64,000 bases of DNA from Cheiracanthium punctorium (lineage: Eukaryota > Arthropoda > Arachnida > Araneae > Cheiracanthiidae): NCBI GenBank assembly GCA_038373885.1, contig JAWZYV010002491.1, positions 372,001 to 436,000 of the forward strand, read 5' to 3'. Shown here one piece after another: positions 1-10,523 of the stretch. Made by a program: the position numbers and the translations under genes. The notes beneath the pieces are model-generated. The model saw only the letters and a list, made by a program, of their open reading frames with translations. It made no database searches and was not told the origin of the DNA. Position 1 is the first letter of the stretch; each line of letters begins with the position of its first letter.

Positions 1-1336
1 AAATGGGTATTTATTCCTCTGTAAGGTAAATACCCAAAATAAAGATATTTTATGATTTTTAGTTATTTTGATTGAGTGTAACTGGACCTCCAAGTCTAAA
101 TCAAGCACAGGTACATGCAATAAAAGTAACCCAGTTTAAGATCCCCCGCAGGATCAGAATGTTCCCAGGAACCTCCAGACCCCTTCTTTTTTTTCTTTCA
201 TAGACTTTAGTTCTTGAGAATACACTATTGCACTCAGTGTTCTTTATTATTATTATTTTTCTTTGAGAAACCGATTTGTAGGGTGCGCGAATTTCTCGCA
301 GTAATAATTTTTTAATGCGAGAAAAAAAAAGCGAGATTCTCGCGTTCTCGCGCTCTAGTGAAAACACTGACATAAGTGTTGAAATATAATGTAAAATTTT
401 TAGAAATGTGCTTCAAAATTGTAAATACTTATTTTCAGATTGATAAATAATTATTTCATTTTGTGTTAGCTTATATATATATATAATGTATCTTATCTGT
501 GAAAAAACTAAAACCGATTTAATTTTTCATGTTGCAAAACTTCTCTGTTGGTGCCTGTTTCGCTAGGTTCCATATTTATTACAGTTTCTTATATTGTTCA
601 GTTATCTCTGATTTGTCTTGATATATCATTGCAATTTTTAGTAACTTTTTTGAAATGAATGTATCTTTAGGCAAAATAAAGGGGACTTTTCACTCCCCAC
701 CTTAAGATACGTTACATCGATTTTTATAAATTATATTGTATTCTAGTTTTTGAGTTCTCAGCCACCCCCGAAAAAAATTCCTGGCTACGCTACTGATTGA
801 GTTAGTTTTCTTAAAAAAGTTATAAATAATCATAATCCTATCCATAATATATTGTATTATAATGTATTCATTGCAAAATTTAAACTTTATTATCATTTTT
901 CTTAATTTTAAAATTTTGCTCTCGACCTTTGTTTTCACATAGTTATTATGCAGTTTTCTCCCACATTTTTACATATACCTTAAACTTGTTTTTTATTTTA
1001 TTTATGATGGATAATTTGTTTTATAAACAAAAGTTATTTGTTCCTGTAAAATGTTTTGAAAGAGAAGGTAGGCGAATAAAAATTGTGCGGAGCGTCAGAT
1101 GGAGCAATTTTAAGGAATCCTTATATTGTTCAATATTTCAATTCATCTGTAACTATTTTGAAAAATTAAGTAATTTTACACGCTGAAGTAATAAACCTTT
1201 AATTTACATACTTTATAAGCTGATTATAATGTGTTCATAGAAAATATAACTTTATTATTGTTTTTCTCATTTTTTGATTTTCCCTGTCAACTAGCATTTT
1301 GAAATCTTCCATGCGCATTAATTATTGTCTGATTTC
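1..1336. other. AT-rich stretch, no gene recognised
   Basis: I see only short accidental reading frames with low-complexity protein sequence and no recognisable domain. A (TA)n run lies near 473-486. No repeat boundary could be assigned before the hAT-like element that starts at 1337. Confidence 0.6.
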
Positions 1337-1392
1337 TAGGGATCGACCGATACCAGATTTCAACCGATACCCGATACTTTTTTACAAGGGAC

Positions 1393-1554
1393 TGCAGAGG
1401 TGCGAAGTCTCCGGCTTTTTTCGGGAGATTTCCTACCTCTAATTTTTACTTACAAATTTATGCTTAAAATAAGTCCAAATATTTAATCCATGATAAAACT
1501 GTCCAAAGATTGTGGTGGGAAATCGCCCGGAAAAAGTCGGAGACTTGGCAGCTC
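1393..1554. mobile_element. CAGAGCTGCCAAGTCTCC-type MITE, nested
   Basis: Inverted ends CAGAGGTGCGAAGTCTCCGG and CCGGAGACTTGGCAGCTCTG bound about 160 bp. Copies of GGACTG flank both sides and fit a target-site duplication, and the other arms of the composite element lack this block. A partial relative is at 44148-44254. Confidence 0.65.
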
Positions 1555-1875
1555 TGGGACTGTATACATATTATAATACAAATTTTAACATGTCACAGCT
1601 ACCAAAGATTTTCCACCACTAATTTTTACATGGCAATTTGTGCTTAAAATAACACTAAATGTCTAGTGCAAGTTGTTTAAAATTGTGGTGGAAAACTCGA
1701 GAAAGTTGGCAGATATGTTATATGAACGACGTTTCCCATCACTTGCATTTGAAGAAATTATTCTCTGGGTCTACATTTTTCTGAATTTAAGTGACAGGAA
1801 ATAAGGTTCCATGAAAAATTCTATTTTCCATGTTGATATGTATACAGCCTTTTTTAAAATAGTATCGGGTATCGG

Positions 1876-2281
1876 CAACAACTCCTACGTCACCAAGCTT
1901 TGACGTCATTGTTTGGCCTACACTTAAAAGTTTTATTTTCACAAAATAAAACTATACACAGTTTCTGGTGAATTTACTCATGAATAACAATATTTTAATA
2001 ATTTGAGATAAAAAATATAATTTTATGAAAAATGGCAGTTTTTAACCGTGACGAATTAGATAATATGATAAGGAAATAGATCGAAATGAATAATTTTGTA
2101 TGAGACAGGTATTTTAATTTTAATTCTTTATTTAAGATATTTTCTAATATTTGTAGCATCCACCAGAAATTTTAAATAGTTTTACTTTGTGAATGTAAAA
2201 CTGTGATGACGTCATTACTTGAAGGCCTAATGATGACGTCAAAGTTTCAGTTGTTAGGCTTTCTATATGTAGGAGGTGTTG
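1876..2281. mobile_element. CAACACC-family MITE with 7-bp TSD GTATCGG
   Basis: It runs from CAACAACTCC to AGGAGGTGTTG and is flanked on both sides by GTATCGG (1869-1875 and 2282-2288), a perfect 7-bp duplication. The insertion is into the inner terminal repeat of the hAT-like left arm. It contains three TGACGTCA octamers and the TTTTACTTTGTGAA hairpin stem. It has no coding capacity. Confidence 0.88.
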
Positions 2282-2303
2282 GTATCGGTCGATCCCTAGA
2301 AAT

Positions 2304-3840
2304 TATTATTTTTGCTACAAACATGTCTAAAAGAGATTTTAATGTTAAGATATAGAAAACTGGAACTACAGTAATATTGCACCTTCGTGTTTCAAAAATT
2401 AAAGCTTCTCCATAATACGTGTTACAAATAGTTTTGAAAATTAGAACATATTTCCCAGATTATGCTTGAAATGAGTGTGCAGAAGAAGTCTTCGCAGCAT
2501 TTAGAATTAATAAAAGTTTTAGTGAATGCTCAACGTGCATTTCTCTTATATCGCTGGTATAAAAGTGTCTTAGTGGTATAACAAGTATTAACATGAATAT
2601 TAAAAATGTTTGGAACTGCAGATGTAAACTTAAATTGCATTCTTTGTAGCATTTACAAGCAATTAAAGTTTTACTGAATAATTAATATGTTTTTCATTTT
2701 ATATATCTGGGATTGAGTTGCCAGAATCTGTAAATCTACAGGTGTATTCTTTGAGGGTATGGATTGCGAGAACTTATATTTTATGTGATTGGCATTCATA
2801 GGTTTATTTTTCTATGTTCATCGACACTATAAGATATAATAATTTGATAGCTGTTAAAACTTTTTTTAAAAATCTGTGATTGATTTAATCTGTTATTATC
2901 ATGTACTGTTTATACTTAAGCAACCACAAACATAGTTCAGTTGTCTTAAGTTTAAGAGATAAGTTTTCGACTTACGAAGTTGCCAATAATAAAAACACTG
3001 AAAGATCATGAAAGGGCGGCTTCTTTATTGGAAGCCTCTATTATCGCAACGTAGTGACAAAACGTAAGTCTATGTTACTACGTGCACCTAGTTCATCTTG
3101 TTAACTATTTCCATGTTCTTGTGAGATTACCGTGAGTGCATTGGGTTTTGGTAACCCTTTCTAGATATAGAAAACCATACAACACCTACGTCATCAAGGT
3201 TGGACATCATCATTCGTTCTACTCGTAAAAGTTTTTTTTTTTTATTTTTTTTTACACAAAATAAAACTATTAAAAATTTCTTTTGAATTTACTCCTGAAT
3301 AGCAACATTTTAATAAATTGGGATTAAAAAATAAAATTTTAAGGCAAATGGCAGTTTTTAACTGTGACTAATTAGATAATATGACAAGGAAATAGATCAG
3401 AACGAATAATTTCGTTCGAGAAAGGTATTCTGATGTTTAATTTAAGATATTTTCTAATATTTGTAGCATTCACCAATTATTTTAGACAGTTTTACTTTGT
3501 GAAATGAAAACTGTGTTAACGGCACTTTCGTAGGCCAAATGATGTCGTCAAAGCTGGAGTTGTTAGGCTTTCTATATGTAAGAGGTGTTGAGTAGCATCG
3601 CAGTCGTTCGTCAATCCACAATTACAACAATGCCATTATGTTTACTCATATCTTTCATGTTGATTTCATTCTCATTCATGTGAAGCATGAAAAAGAAGTT
3701 AATTAATTATCGTAATTTATGCAAGCTTGTTCGTTTTTTTTTGTTTGTTTTTTTCTGTGTGTGTGTGTAAGCGGGGTCACACAATATTAATAACATTCTT
3801 GAATGAATTTATAATATATTATTAATATCATTAATTGTTT
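2304..3840. repeat. Unique middle of composite element
   Basis: About 1.1 kb of non-coding sequence, not counting the MITE at 3180-3590. It is matched in reverse complement by about 35226-36282; shared landmarks include the AAACATGTCTAAAAGAGAT region near 2321 and the GGGCGGCTTCTTTATTGGAAG region near 3014. A (TG)n-like tract is at 3756-3768. No reading frame resembles a transposase. Confidence 0.7.
3180..3590. mobile_element. CAACACC-family MITE
   Basis: CAACACCTACGTCATC at the left and AGAGGTGTTG at the right bound about 411 bp similar to the copy at 40748-41179. The flanking 7-mers (AACCATA and AGTAGCA) do not match, so one flank has changed. Only a ~70 bp terminal remnant (35433-35503) remains at the equivalent place in the second composite element. 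Confidence 0.75.
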
Positions 3841-4034
3841 TTGGAATTCGACAAGAAAACGGGGCATGTATTTGGTTTAAATGTGGAAAGCACTACCTCG
3901 CATAAGAGCCTTTCCCACTGTACTCAGTCGTGTTTTTTTCAACACACTTTCCGTAAGCTTATATGGAATTTTTAAATATTGTTCTCTGAATTCCATCTTG
4001 AATGGTCTTGACTAGTAGTAGAGTTGCCAATTGC

Positions 4035-4185
4035 TCCGGAATATAATTAACCACTTTTTTTAAACAGTAAATTTTGGCTTACGTTATCTCGAAGTTTCGA
4101 AACTGAGGGTGTGGGCTGTTTATCATTTGATAAAGTATTTAAAATCTTACTGTTTGCGAAAGTGATTAATTATATTCCGGATTTC
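4035..4185. mobile_element. CCGGAATATAATTAACCACTT-type MITE
   Basis: Inverted ends TCCGGAATATAATTAACCAC and GTGATTAATTATATTCCGGA surround about 110 bp of AT-rich DNA. Copies or ends of the same family occur near 18213, 24170, 25280, 27588, 32219, 33285 and 36870. Confidence 0.6.
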
Positions 4186-4213
4186 GATATCTCTATTAGT
4201 AGAGGTAAAATAA

Positions 4214-4620
4214 TTAGGGATTGACAGATACCATTTTTTAACCGATACCCGATACATTTTTTTAAACGGCTGTATACATATCAACATAGAAAATTGAATT
4301 TTACATGGAACCAAATTTCCTGTCACTTACATTCGGAAAAACGTAGACACAGAGAAAAATTTCTCCTAATGCAACTGATGGGAAACGTGGTCTATATAAC
4401 ATAACTGCCAACATTCCCGAAACTTTCGGGAGTTTTACACCACAATTTTAAACAACTTGCATTAGAAATTTGGCCTTATTTTACGCATAAATTGCTATGT
4501 AATCATTAGTGGTGGAAAATCTTTGGTAGCTGTGATATGTTAAATTTTGTATTATAATATGTATACAGTCCCTTGTAAAAAAGTATCAGGTATGGTTTGA
4601 ATTCTGGTATCGGTCGATCC
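4214..4620. repeat. Right inverted arm of composite hAT-like element
   Basis: A complete ~407 bp arm with terminal repeats at both edges and no later insertion. It is the inverse of the left arm and also matches 36283-36695. Its inner edge (4214) has no matching duplication, so it did not insert here alone. Confidence 0.75.
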
Positions 4621-4812
4621 CTACTGATTTATTAAATATTTCATATGCTTCTTTTTTATTATATGCTTGATATAATTGTGGATAAATGTTTTAAACAAAA
4701 GTTATTTAGTTAAGATATAGGTGTTTAAATGTAACGAAAGGGTGAAAATTTGAAAAAAAGCCACACGTCACAGGAATTTAGGCTTTTTATAAACCTCACC
4801 ATTCTGATATGT

Positions 4813-5428
4813 TGAAGAGTCCCAGATGATGGTTAAAAAAAAAGGAAATCCAAATGTCTTTGTCTCTTCTTGACTCCAAAAAGGATGACAAGATTTTTTT
4901 TGCAAACGTAACTAAATTTTATTGTGAACAATTTTTAACTTAGAACACATATAACAAGAATTGAACGTAACAATTGAATACTAACAGTTTTAGATTTACA
5001 GGGTTCTTACGCAGCCGGGCGAATTTTTTACTGCTGGACAGTACCACATCTTCCTTTCTCCATGGTCTGAGAAACTCCCACTGAAGTCGTAATATCTGGA
5101 AAAGGATGACAAGAAGAAGAACCCGGCATCTCATAATGGAGACTGCACAAGGACGAGCATGGCTGGCTGGAGAATAACACTACCCTCGGCTGCTGGCTGC
5201 TGAACTGCCGCTCTCGACTGCTGTCAAGATCTTTTATAGCGATCTCTTCTGCAAGTGCGGATGCACGGGATGGATATTTGCATGCGACGGAGAAACTGAA
5301 ATGTGCATCGGGAATTCAGCACTTAAAATTGCGATTGCGGGTTCTGACTCCCGGCCACGGGTCGTCCTTCAGTTGGTGCACACACACGCCAATTTGGGGA
5401 CATCTGAGGTAGTGACATAGCCGCCACA
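4813..5428 (-). repeat. 3' LTR of Gypsy element
   Basis: 616 bp, nearly identical to 9873-10519 apart from scattered substitutions and one missing ~30 bp tandem unit (GCTGCTGGTTGCTGAACTGC region). Confidence 0.92.
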
Positions 5429-5443
5429 GGCTCCCCCCGGAGA
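5429..5443 (-). promoter_or_regulatory. Polypurine tract
   Basis: On the minus strand TCTCCGGGGGGAGCC lies directly before the 3' LTR. This is the expected place and composition for the plus-strand DNA priming site of an LTR retrotransposon. Confidence 0.75.
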
Positions 5444-5454
5444 TTGAAGAGCCA

Positions 5455-6829
5455 TCACATCTGAAAACGGACGACGGGCTTCGAAATACGACCGGAGCGT
5501 GTGCGTGTGGCAGATGTAGGTTCAGGTGTCAGCGACGGAGTAGACTCGCTAGCCGGACACAAGAATGCAGGTTTTAGCCGGTCTATGCTGACAGTAGATT
5601 TTATGCCATCCTTCATGATAGTGAAATATTTGGATGTTCGGGAGCGAACTTCATACGGTCCATCATAAGGCTGTTGCAGGGGGCGCCGAACACTGTCCAC
5701 CCGAACAAAAACATGTGAAGATTCATTTAGTTGAGGATGAATGAAAACACTTTCAGAACGGTGTCTGCTCGCAGGGACCGGGGAAAGCTGCTTCATTACG
5801 TGTCGGAGCTGATTAAGAAACTCGTATTGAGACGGATGATGCGAGGAGAAATCTCTAAAAATTTCACCATGCAATCTGAGTGAAGTCCCATAGACCAGCT
5901 CCGCAGAAGACGCACCTACATCCTCCTTTAAGCTACTTCGGATGCCCAACAGCACGAGAGGTAACGCACGTACCCAATCCGTTGTATCATGGGCCATCAA
6001 AGTCGCTTTTAACGGCCTATGGATGTTTTCTATCATACCGTTACTTTGGGGGTGGTAAGCCGTGGTTCTATTTTTGTAGGACCCGAGCAACTGGGAGAAC
6101 TCTCAAAACAGATTACTCTCAAAGTTGGTACCTCTGTCCGTGGTAATCACCTCGGGCACACCAAAGCGCGATACCCAACACTGCAGGAAAGCCTCTTCGA
6201 CTACATCGGCGGATTGTGTCTTAATGGGGGTTGCCTCAACCCATCTTGTATAATGATCCACACAAGTCCGCAAATAGCGGAAATCGCGTGAAGGCGCGAG
6301 GGGTCCTACTATGTCCAAATGGACATGGCCAAAACGTCGGTCTGGTAAGGAAAAGGAACCCAAGGGGGATTTTGTGTGCCTGGTGATTTTAGACCGCTGA
6401 CAGGGCAAACATGTCTTGCACCATGCCGCTATGTCCTTCTCCATAGTGTTCCACACAAATCGTTCCTTAATCATATTTAATGTAGCGCGCTTACCAGGGT
6501 GAGCCAAAGAGTGTATGCTTTCAAAGACATCTTTACGAAAACTGCCCGGTACAAACGGTCGAATTTTTCCACCGGACACATCGCAATACAACTCACAATC
6601 CTCAAATAGTGGGAACAATTTTAGTTGTAAGTTGGTGTCGGAGTTTAAAAGAGTCTGCAAATCCTCATCTTCTGCCTGGGCTAACGCCATGGCCTTATGA
6701 TCTATGCCCTTACGACCGACAGCTGCTATGCGCGATAAGGTGTCGGCAACTACATTACCAGCTCCGGTAATATGACGGATTTCAGTTGTAAATTGACTGA
6801 TAAACTCTAAGTGTCTTTGCTGTCTAGGA
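5455..6829 (-). pseudogene. Gypsy integrase with RNase H tail, broken
   Basis: Reading from 6829 downwards, the frame opens with the RNase H tail ([16 protein letters not shown]), then an integrase zinc-finger region ([11 protein letters not shown] with CKTCLPC). The catalytic core follows with DIVGPL and TTDRGTNF, then YHPQSNGMIE with the third acidic residue. The C-terminal part includes PYDGPYEV. A TGA at 6103-6105 interrupts the frame just after [13 protein letters not shown], within the catalytic core; the same frame continues at once, so this is a point stop and not a frameshift. The protein ends at 5455. Integrase would insert the element's cDNA into the genome. The stop makes this copy non-functional. 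Confidence 0.88.
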
Positions 6830-7249
6830 CTGACTGACTGACTGAGGTCTAGCTTCTCGGAGTGCCAGCGCAGCGCGCGTACCTCCAGTATGTAATGTTA
6901 GGGATGTTATTGTTGTGGATGTGCGTAGATAGCAGCGAAGCTGCCTGTATCAGTACAGAAAGTCAATTTTTCTGGATGTTGGGTGTGCATGTCGACCCTT
7001 CCTCCCCCCACCATAGGTGGTCTTCACAGAAGGGTTTCTCGACGTGTGTGGCGTTTACGGGCTTAAGGTTGATCTTGAAGGGCATGGAGAACAGCCTTGG
7101 GGCGTTTTCTATGCTGTGGGTCCGACGGCTCATAATCTGGTAGAGTGGCAATAATTTCGTTAGGAACGTTTCGTATGTTCCTGTAGAATCTCTTGGAGAT
7201 TTTCAGTAAGTGGTGCTTGAGGGTCTTCATACAGAGGTCTTTGAGTATG
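6830..7249 (-). mobile_element. 5'-truncated jockey-like LINE inside Gypsy
   Basis: About 420 bp matching the 3' end of the LINE at 56473-57616, including the C-terminal peptide NEIIATLPDYEPSDPQHRKR. It is flanked by TGCTGTCTAGGA on both sides (6818-6829 and 7250-7261), a target-site duplication. A CTGACTGACTGACTGA tail marks the LINE 3' end at its left. The insertion splits the Gypsy RNase H domain and postdates it. This fuses LINE codons onto RNase H in the 7063-7518 frame, which should not be read as a real fusion protein. Confidence 0.9.
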
Positions 7250-7261
7250 TGCTGTCTAGGA

Positions 7262-7518
7262 GAGTGTTTTTCTCCTGACTTGAAAAAAACGTATGTTAGA
7301 GGTTTATGGTCCGTAAAAACTACGAATTCGCGACCTTCTAGCATGTAGCGGAAGTGCCTGATAGCGGAATAGATAGCTAAAAGTTCCCTATCGAATGTAC
7401 TGTAATTTTTTTCTGCGTCTGTAAGTTTGCTCGAAAAAAATGCTAAAGGTTGCAATTTACCTTCGAGCGATTGCTGAAGTACCGCTCCTATGGCTATATC
7501 CGATGCATCCTTAGACAA
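7262..7518 (-). pseudogene. Gypsy RNase H domain, interrupted
   Basis: The frame gives DASDIAIGAVLQQ, LAFFSSKLTDAEKNYSTFDR, ELLAIYSAIRHFRYMLEGR and FTDHKPL, all hallmarks of the Gypsy RT/RNase H junction. The catalytic aspartates of DAS and TDH and the glutamate of ELLA are present. RNase H removes the RNA template during reverse transcription. The domain breaks at 7261, where the LINE begins, and resumes at 6829. Confidence 0.9.
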
Positions 7519-8461
7519 GACAATTCGCCATCTGGATTGTAAAAAGAAAGTGAGGCCGCATCGGCAAGAGCTTTCCTACAATCTTCAAATGCCTTTGTCG
7601 TCAACTCATTCCATTCAATCGCCGTTTTATCTTTTTTACGACGATTACGGACTAGATCGAATAAAGGAGCTTGTATATTTGAAGCATGTTTAATGAAACG
7701 ATGATGAAAGTTTAACATCGCCAGAAAACGGCGTAACTGCTCAACATTCAACGGTTTAGGGAAATTAGTGATAGCTTCTACTTTTTTGGGCAAGGTCCGT
7801 AGACCATCGGGGGAAATTTTGAATCCTAGGTAATCTAGGCTTTCTTGTCCGAAGAGACATTTATCAGGATTTACGACAATGCCGTGTGCATTAAGCCTTT
7901 TAAACAATTGGCATAAATCGTGCTTATGAGTTTCGTCATCGGGGGACGCTACGAGGATGTCATTCAAGTAGGCGTAGCATCCTTCCAAGCCTCTAATTAC
8001 ATTGTCAATATGACGCTGAAACGTCTGTGCGGCGTTTAAGTCCAAAGCACATGTATTTGTACTCGAATAAGCCTAAAGGAGTAATTACAGCTGTTTTTTG
8101 GAACGTCTGCTGGATTAACAGGTATATGGTGGTAGGCCTTAACTAAATCTATTTTAGAAAAGATGGTCTTACTATGCGATAAATGTGCGAAGTCGTGGAT
8201 GTGCGGGATTGGATACCTGTCCGGGATTGTGATGTTGTTCAACCGGCGGTAATCTCCGCATATTCGCCATTGCCCGTTTTTTTCTTTAAAAAATGGATAG
8301 GGCTGCTCCACTGACTCTTTGATGGTGCAATGATACCTGCTGCGAGTAATTCCTTAAACTCCTCTTTTAAAACTTGAAGTTTTTCCAGAGAGAGGCGTCG
8401 AACTTTGAATGAATGGACTGTCCTTTAGATTCTATGAAATGGAAAACTCCATCGGTTTTGG
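7494..8461 (-). pseudogene. Gypsy reverse transcriptase, frameshifted
   Basis: The fingers and palm start near 8311 (KNGQWRICGDYRRLNNITIP, FSKIDLVKAYHHIPV) and continue in another frame from 8045 (NAAQTFQRHIDNVIRGLEGC). The connection and thumb follow (VNPDKCLFGQESLDYLGFKI). The frame shifts around 8040-8110, where PFGLFEY-type sequence should be, and again near 7500. The catalytic box reads YLND where YLDD or YVDD is expected, so one metal-binding aspartate is lost. This copy cannot be active. Confidence 0.88.
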
Positions 8462-8987
8462 CTACAGGGGTAAGATTCTTTTTAAACAGTCCTGGAAATT
8501 GCAGTAAAATTTTATAAAAAGGGAATCCACGGAAACTGGCGTAGCAAAGGCTTTAGTGTGGTTTGGAACAATACCTCGAGTTGTGACATTCGTAAGACTG
8601 TCAGTCAATACCTTGCGCTTGAGGTCGACCACTAAACCGTACTTAGCCAAGAGATCTACGCCGAGATTGGCGTGGGAGATATCCGCTACTACAAAAGCAA
8701 ATGGAAAAATTCTCCTCAACCCCAAGTCGATTTCCACGTGTGTTACCACATACGTCTTTATCAGACTACCGTTTGCGGCTGTTAGTGAAAATGTACTCTG
8801 CCACAGTACTCTGCACAGGGGTCCTAGGTTTGTGTAATCTAGAAGGGAGGCAGCTAACTGTCGCACCCGTATCAACTAAAAATCGAATACCATTTCTGCG
8901 ATCAGTTACAAAAAGACGGTCTGACTGAACTTTATCAACCGTAGCCGTCATTACAGCTGGTGTTATTAGTTTTCCGAAAAGGAACAA
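8462..8987 (-). pseudogene. Gypsy aspartic protease and linker
   Basis: FLVDTGATVSCLPSR (frame 8766-8987) is a retropepsin active site, with DTGA as the catalytic loop. A frame change near 8830 leads into 8462-8875, with LGVDLLAKYGLVVDLKRK, the second conserved protease block, and a linker towards reverse transcriptase. The protease would cut the Gag-Pol polyprotein. Confidence 0.85.
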
Positions 8988-9838
8988 GGTTCAGAACATT
9001 TCATGGCCTTTTCGCGAAATTTCCAATGATACCAGCACAACCCTTGTGAATGTGCTTTTCTGAAGGACTGTAGTTTACGCTGCCGAGAAGTACTGCGGTT
9101 GCGTTTAAGAGTTTTATTTTCGCGTCTAGAAAGACGGCGAATCTCGGCTTTCAACTCTTGAACTTCCCTTTGAAGGGCGGACAAGGAATCAGCACTCGAG
9201 GTTGATGCAATTGCTATTTCAGGCGTATCTGATACCTCATGAATTTTATCTGCAGTTTGAGCAAGATTGTCAAGAGAGTCCTTACACGTCGAAAGAATTT
9301 GTTGCATTCTTATGGGAAGCCGTAGCATCCAAAGGGGTTTAAGCAATGCATCATCGACTCTATCCAGCAGCTAAATTTTTCATCTGCATTAGCAATTGGG
9401 AAGGGCGTAAGTCTCCTAATTGGAGTTCCTGAAGGAGTTGCCTCAAGCGAGCAGTTTCTGTTTGGGAGTATTGAGTGAGAATCCTATCTTTTAAAGTTTC
9501 ATATGCATTGTTTTCAGGGGGTGATTTGACAATGTCTCTGACAAAACTGTAGCATCTAATGCTGCTACTACTGCGTGAAATTTTGTTAAATCAGCAGTTA
9601 TACCTGACAAAACAAATTGAGACTCCACCTGAAAAAAAACCACAATTCAGGATCTTTGTCCCAAAATGGAGGGGCTCGAAAAGCTACTTTAGCAACCTCC
9701 GTAGTACTGTTATCGACAGACATAAAACTGAGCTGGTTATGGGAACCTCAACTCGGAAAAATGCCAATGGTGGTTTTCATTCAGAGAATTATTCAATATC
9801 ACACGTCATCCGCAGAAGGATTTGATATTATAGGTCAT
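8966..9838 (-). pseudogene. Gypsy gag, frameshifted
   Basis: The possible start is the ATG at 9838 on the minus strand, but the N-terminal half is broken by stops and shifts. Recognisable pieces include FVRDIVKSPPE and the LLQELQLGD region near 9430-9540. From 9346 a clean frame ends in a coiled-coil-like stretch, a basic RSTSRQRK segment and a CWYHWKFREKAMKC...C motif. I have seen this motif in place of the standard CCHC knuckle in Gag of arthropod Mag-like Gypsy elements. Gag would form the particle. The same motif layout occurs in the second Gypsy copy at 19570-19800. Confidence 0.82.
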
Positions 9839-9856
9839 CAATGAAGACCAAGCTTG

Positions 9857-9872
9857 CAAGACGGGTCACCAA
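9857..9872 (-). promoter_or_regulatory. Putative tRNA primer binding site
   Basis: TTGGTGACCCGTCTTG on the minus strand directly follows the 5' LTR end. A similar TGATGACCCGTATC follows the presumed 5' LTR of the second Gypsy copy at about 18652. The priming tRNA is not identified. Confidence 0.6.
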
Positions 9873-10519
9873 TGATGAGTCCCAGATGATGGTTAAAAAA
9901 AAAAGGAAATCCAAATGTCTTTGTCTCTTCTTGACTCCAAAAAGGATGACAAGATTTTTTTTTTGTAAACGTAACTAAATTTTATTGTGAACAATTTTTA
10001 ACTTAGAACACATATAACAAGAATTGAACGTAACAATTGAATACTAACAGTTTTAGATATACAGGATTCTTACGCAGCCAGGCGAATTTTTTACTGCTGG
10101 ACAGTGCCACATCTTCCTTTCTCCATGGTCTGAGAAACTCCCACTGAAGTCGTAATATCTGGAAAAGGATGACAAGAAGAAGCACCCGGCATCTCATAAT
10201 GGCGACTGCACAAGGACGAGCATGGCTGGCTGGAGAATACCACTACCCTCGGCTGCTGGCTGCTGAACTGCCGCTCTCGGCTGCTGGTTGCTGAACTGCC
10301 GCTCTCGACTGCTGTCAAGATCTTTTATAGCGATCTCTTCTGCAAGTGCGCATGCACGGGATGGATATTTGCGTGCGACGGAGAAACTGAAAAGTGCAGC
10401 GGGAATTCAGCACTTAAAATTGCGATTGCGGGTTCTGACTCCCGGCCACGTGTCGTCCTTCAGTTCGTGCACACACACGCCAGTTTGGGGACATGTGAGG
10501 GAGTGGCATAGTCGCCACA
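9873..10519 (-). repeat. 5' LTR of Gypsy element
   Basis: 647 bp, starting TG at 10519 and ending CA at 9873 when read on the minus strand. It is longer than the 3' LTR by a ~30 bp tandem copy around 10260-10300. Confidence 0.92.
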
Positions 10520-10523
10520 ATGT

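Larger units (their letters stand above)
1337..2303. repeat. Left inverted arm of composite hAT-like element
   Basis: The arm begins and ends with the same terminal repeat (left 1332-1354, right part ending 2299-2303), so by itself it looks like a ~400 bp MITE. It is enlarged here by two later insertions. It pairs in inverted orientation with 4214-4620. Confidence 0.75.
1337..4620 (+). mobile_element. Composite hAT-like non-autonomous element, copy 1
   Basis: The outer ends are TAGGGATCGACCGATACC and its inverse GGTATCGGTCGATCCCTA. They are flanked by CTGATTTC on the left and CTGATTTA on the right, an 8-bp target-site duplication with one mismatch. An 8-bp duplication and a TAGGGAT end both fit the hAT superfamily. 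Each side is an inverted arm of about 400 bp that has its own copy of the terminal repeat at its inner edge (left arm to 2303, right arm from 4214). The middle (about 2304-3840) matches the middle of the element at 34871-36695 in reverse orientation. No transposase is present, so it would need one in trans. Three MITEs have inserted since: 1393-1554, 1876-2281 and 3180-3590. A fourth MITE-like repeat is at 4035-4185. Confidence 0.8.
4813..10519 (-). mobile_element. Ty3/Gypsy LTR retrotransposon, complete but inactive
   Basis: Two direct LTRs (4813-5428 and 9873-10519) enclose gag, protease, reverse transcriptase, RNase H and integrase in Gypsy order on the minus strand. The target-site duplication is ATGT (4809-4812 and 10520-10523). 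LTRs read TG...CA on the minus strand. A polypurine tract precedes the 3' LTR and a primer-binding-site-like TTGGTGACCCG follows the 5' LTR. No env frame is visible between integrase and the 3' LTR. Frameshifts and stops break the polyprotein, and a LINE fragment has inserted at 6830-7249. LTR similarity is high, so insertion was fairly recent. Confidence 0.92.

Noticed and set aside
101..1186. Three short frames of 78-90 codons
   Set aside because: Low-complexity translation of AT-rich DNA, overlapping on both strands, with no domain and no splice or start context that I could support.
3756..3768. (TG)n tract as a regulatory Z-DNA element
   Set aside because: Only about six units, inside a transposon; no reason to assign a function.
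5428..5454. Possible env gene between integrase and 3' LTR
   Set aside because: Only 26 bp separate the pol stop from the LTR, so there is no room for one.
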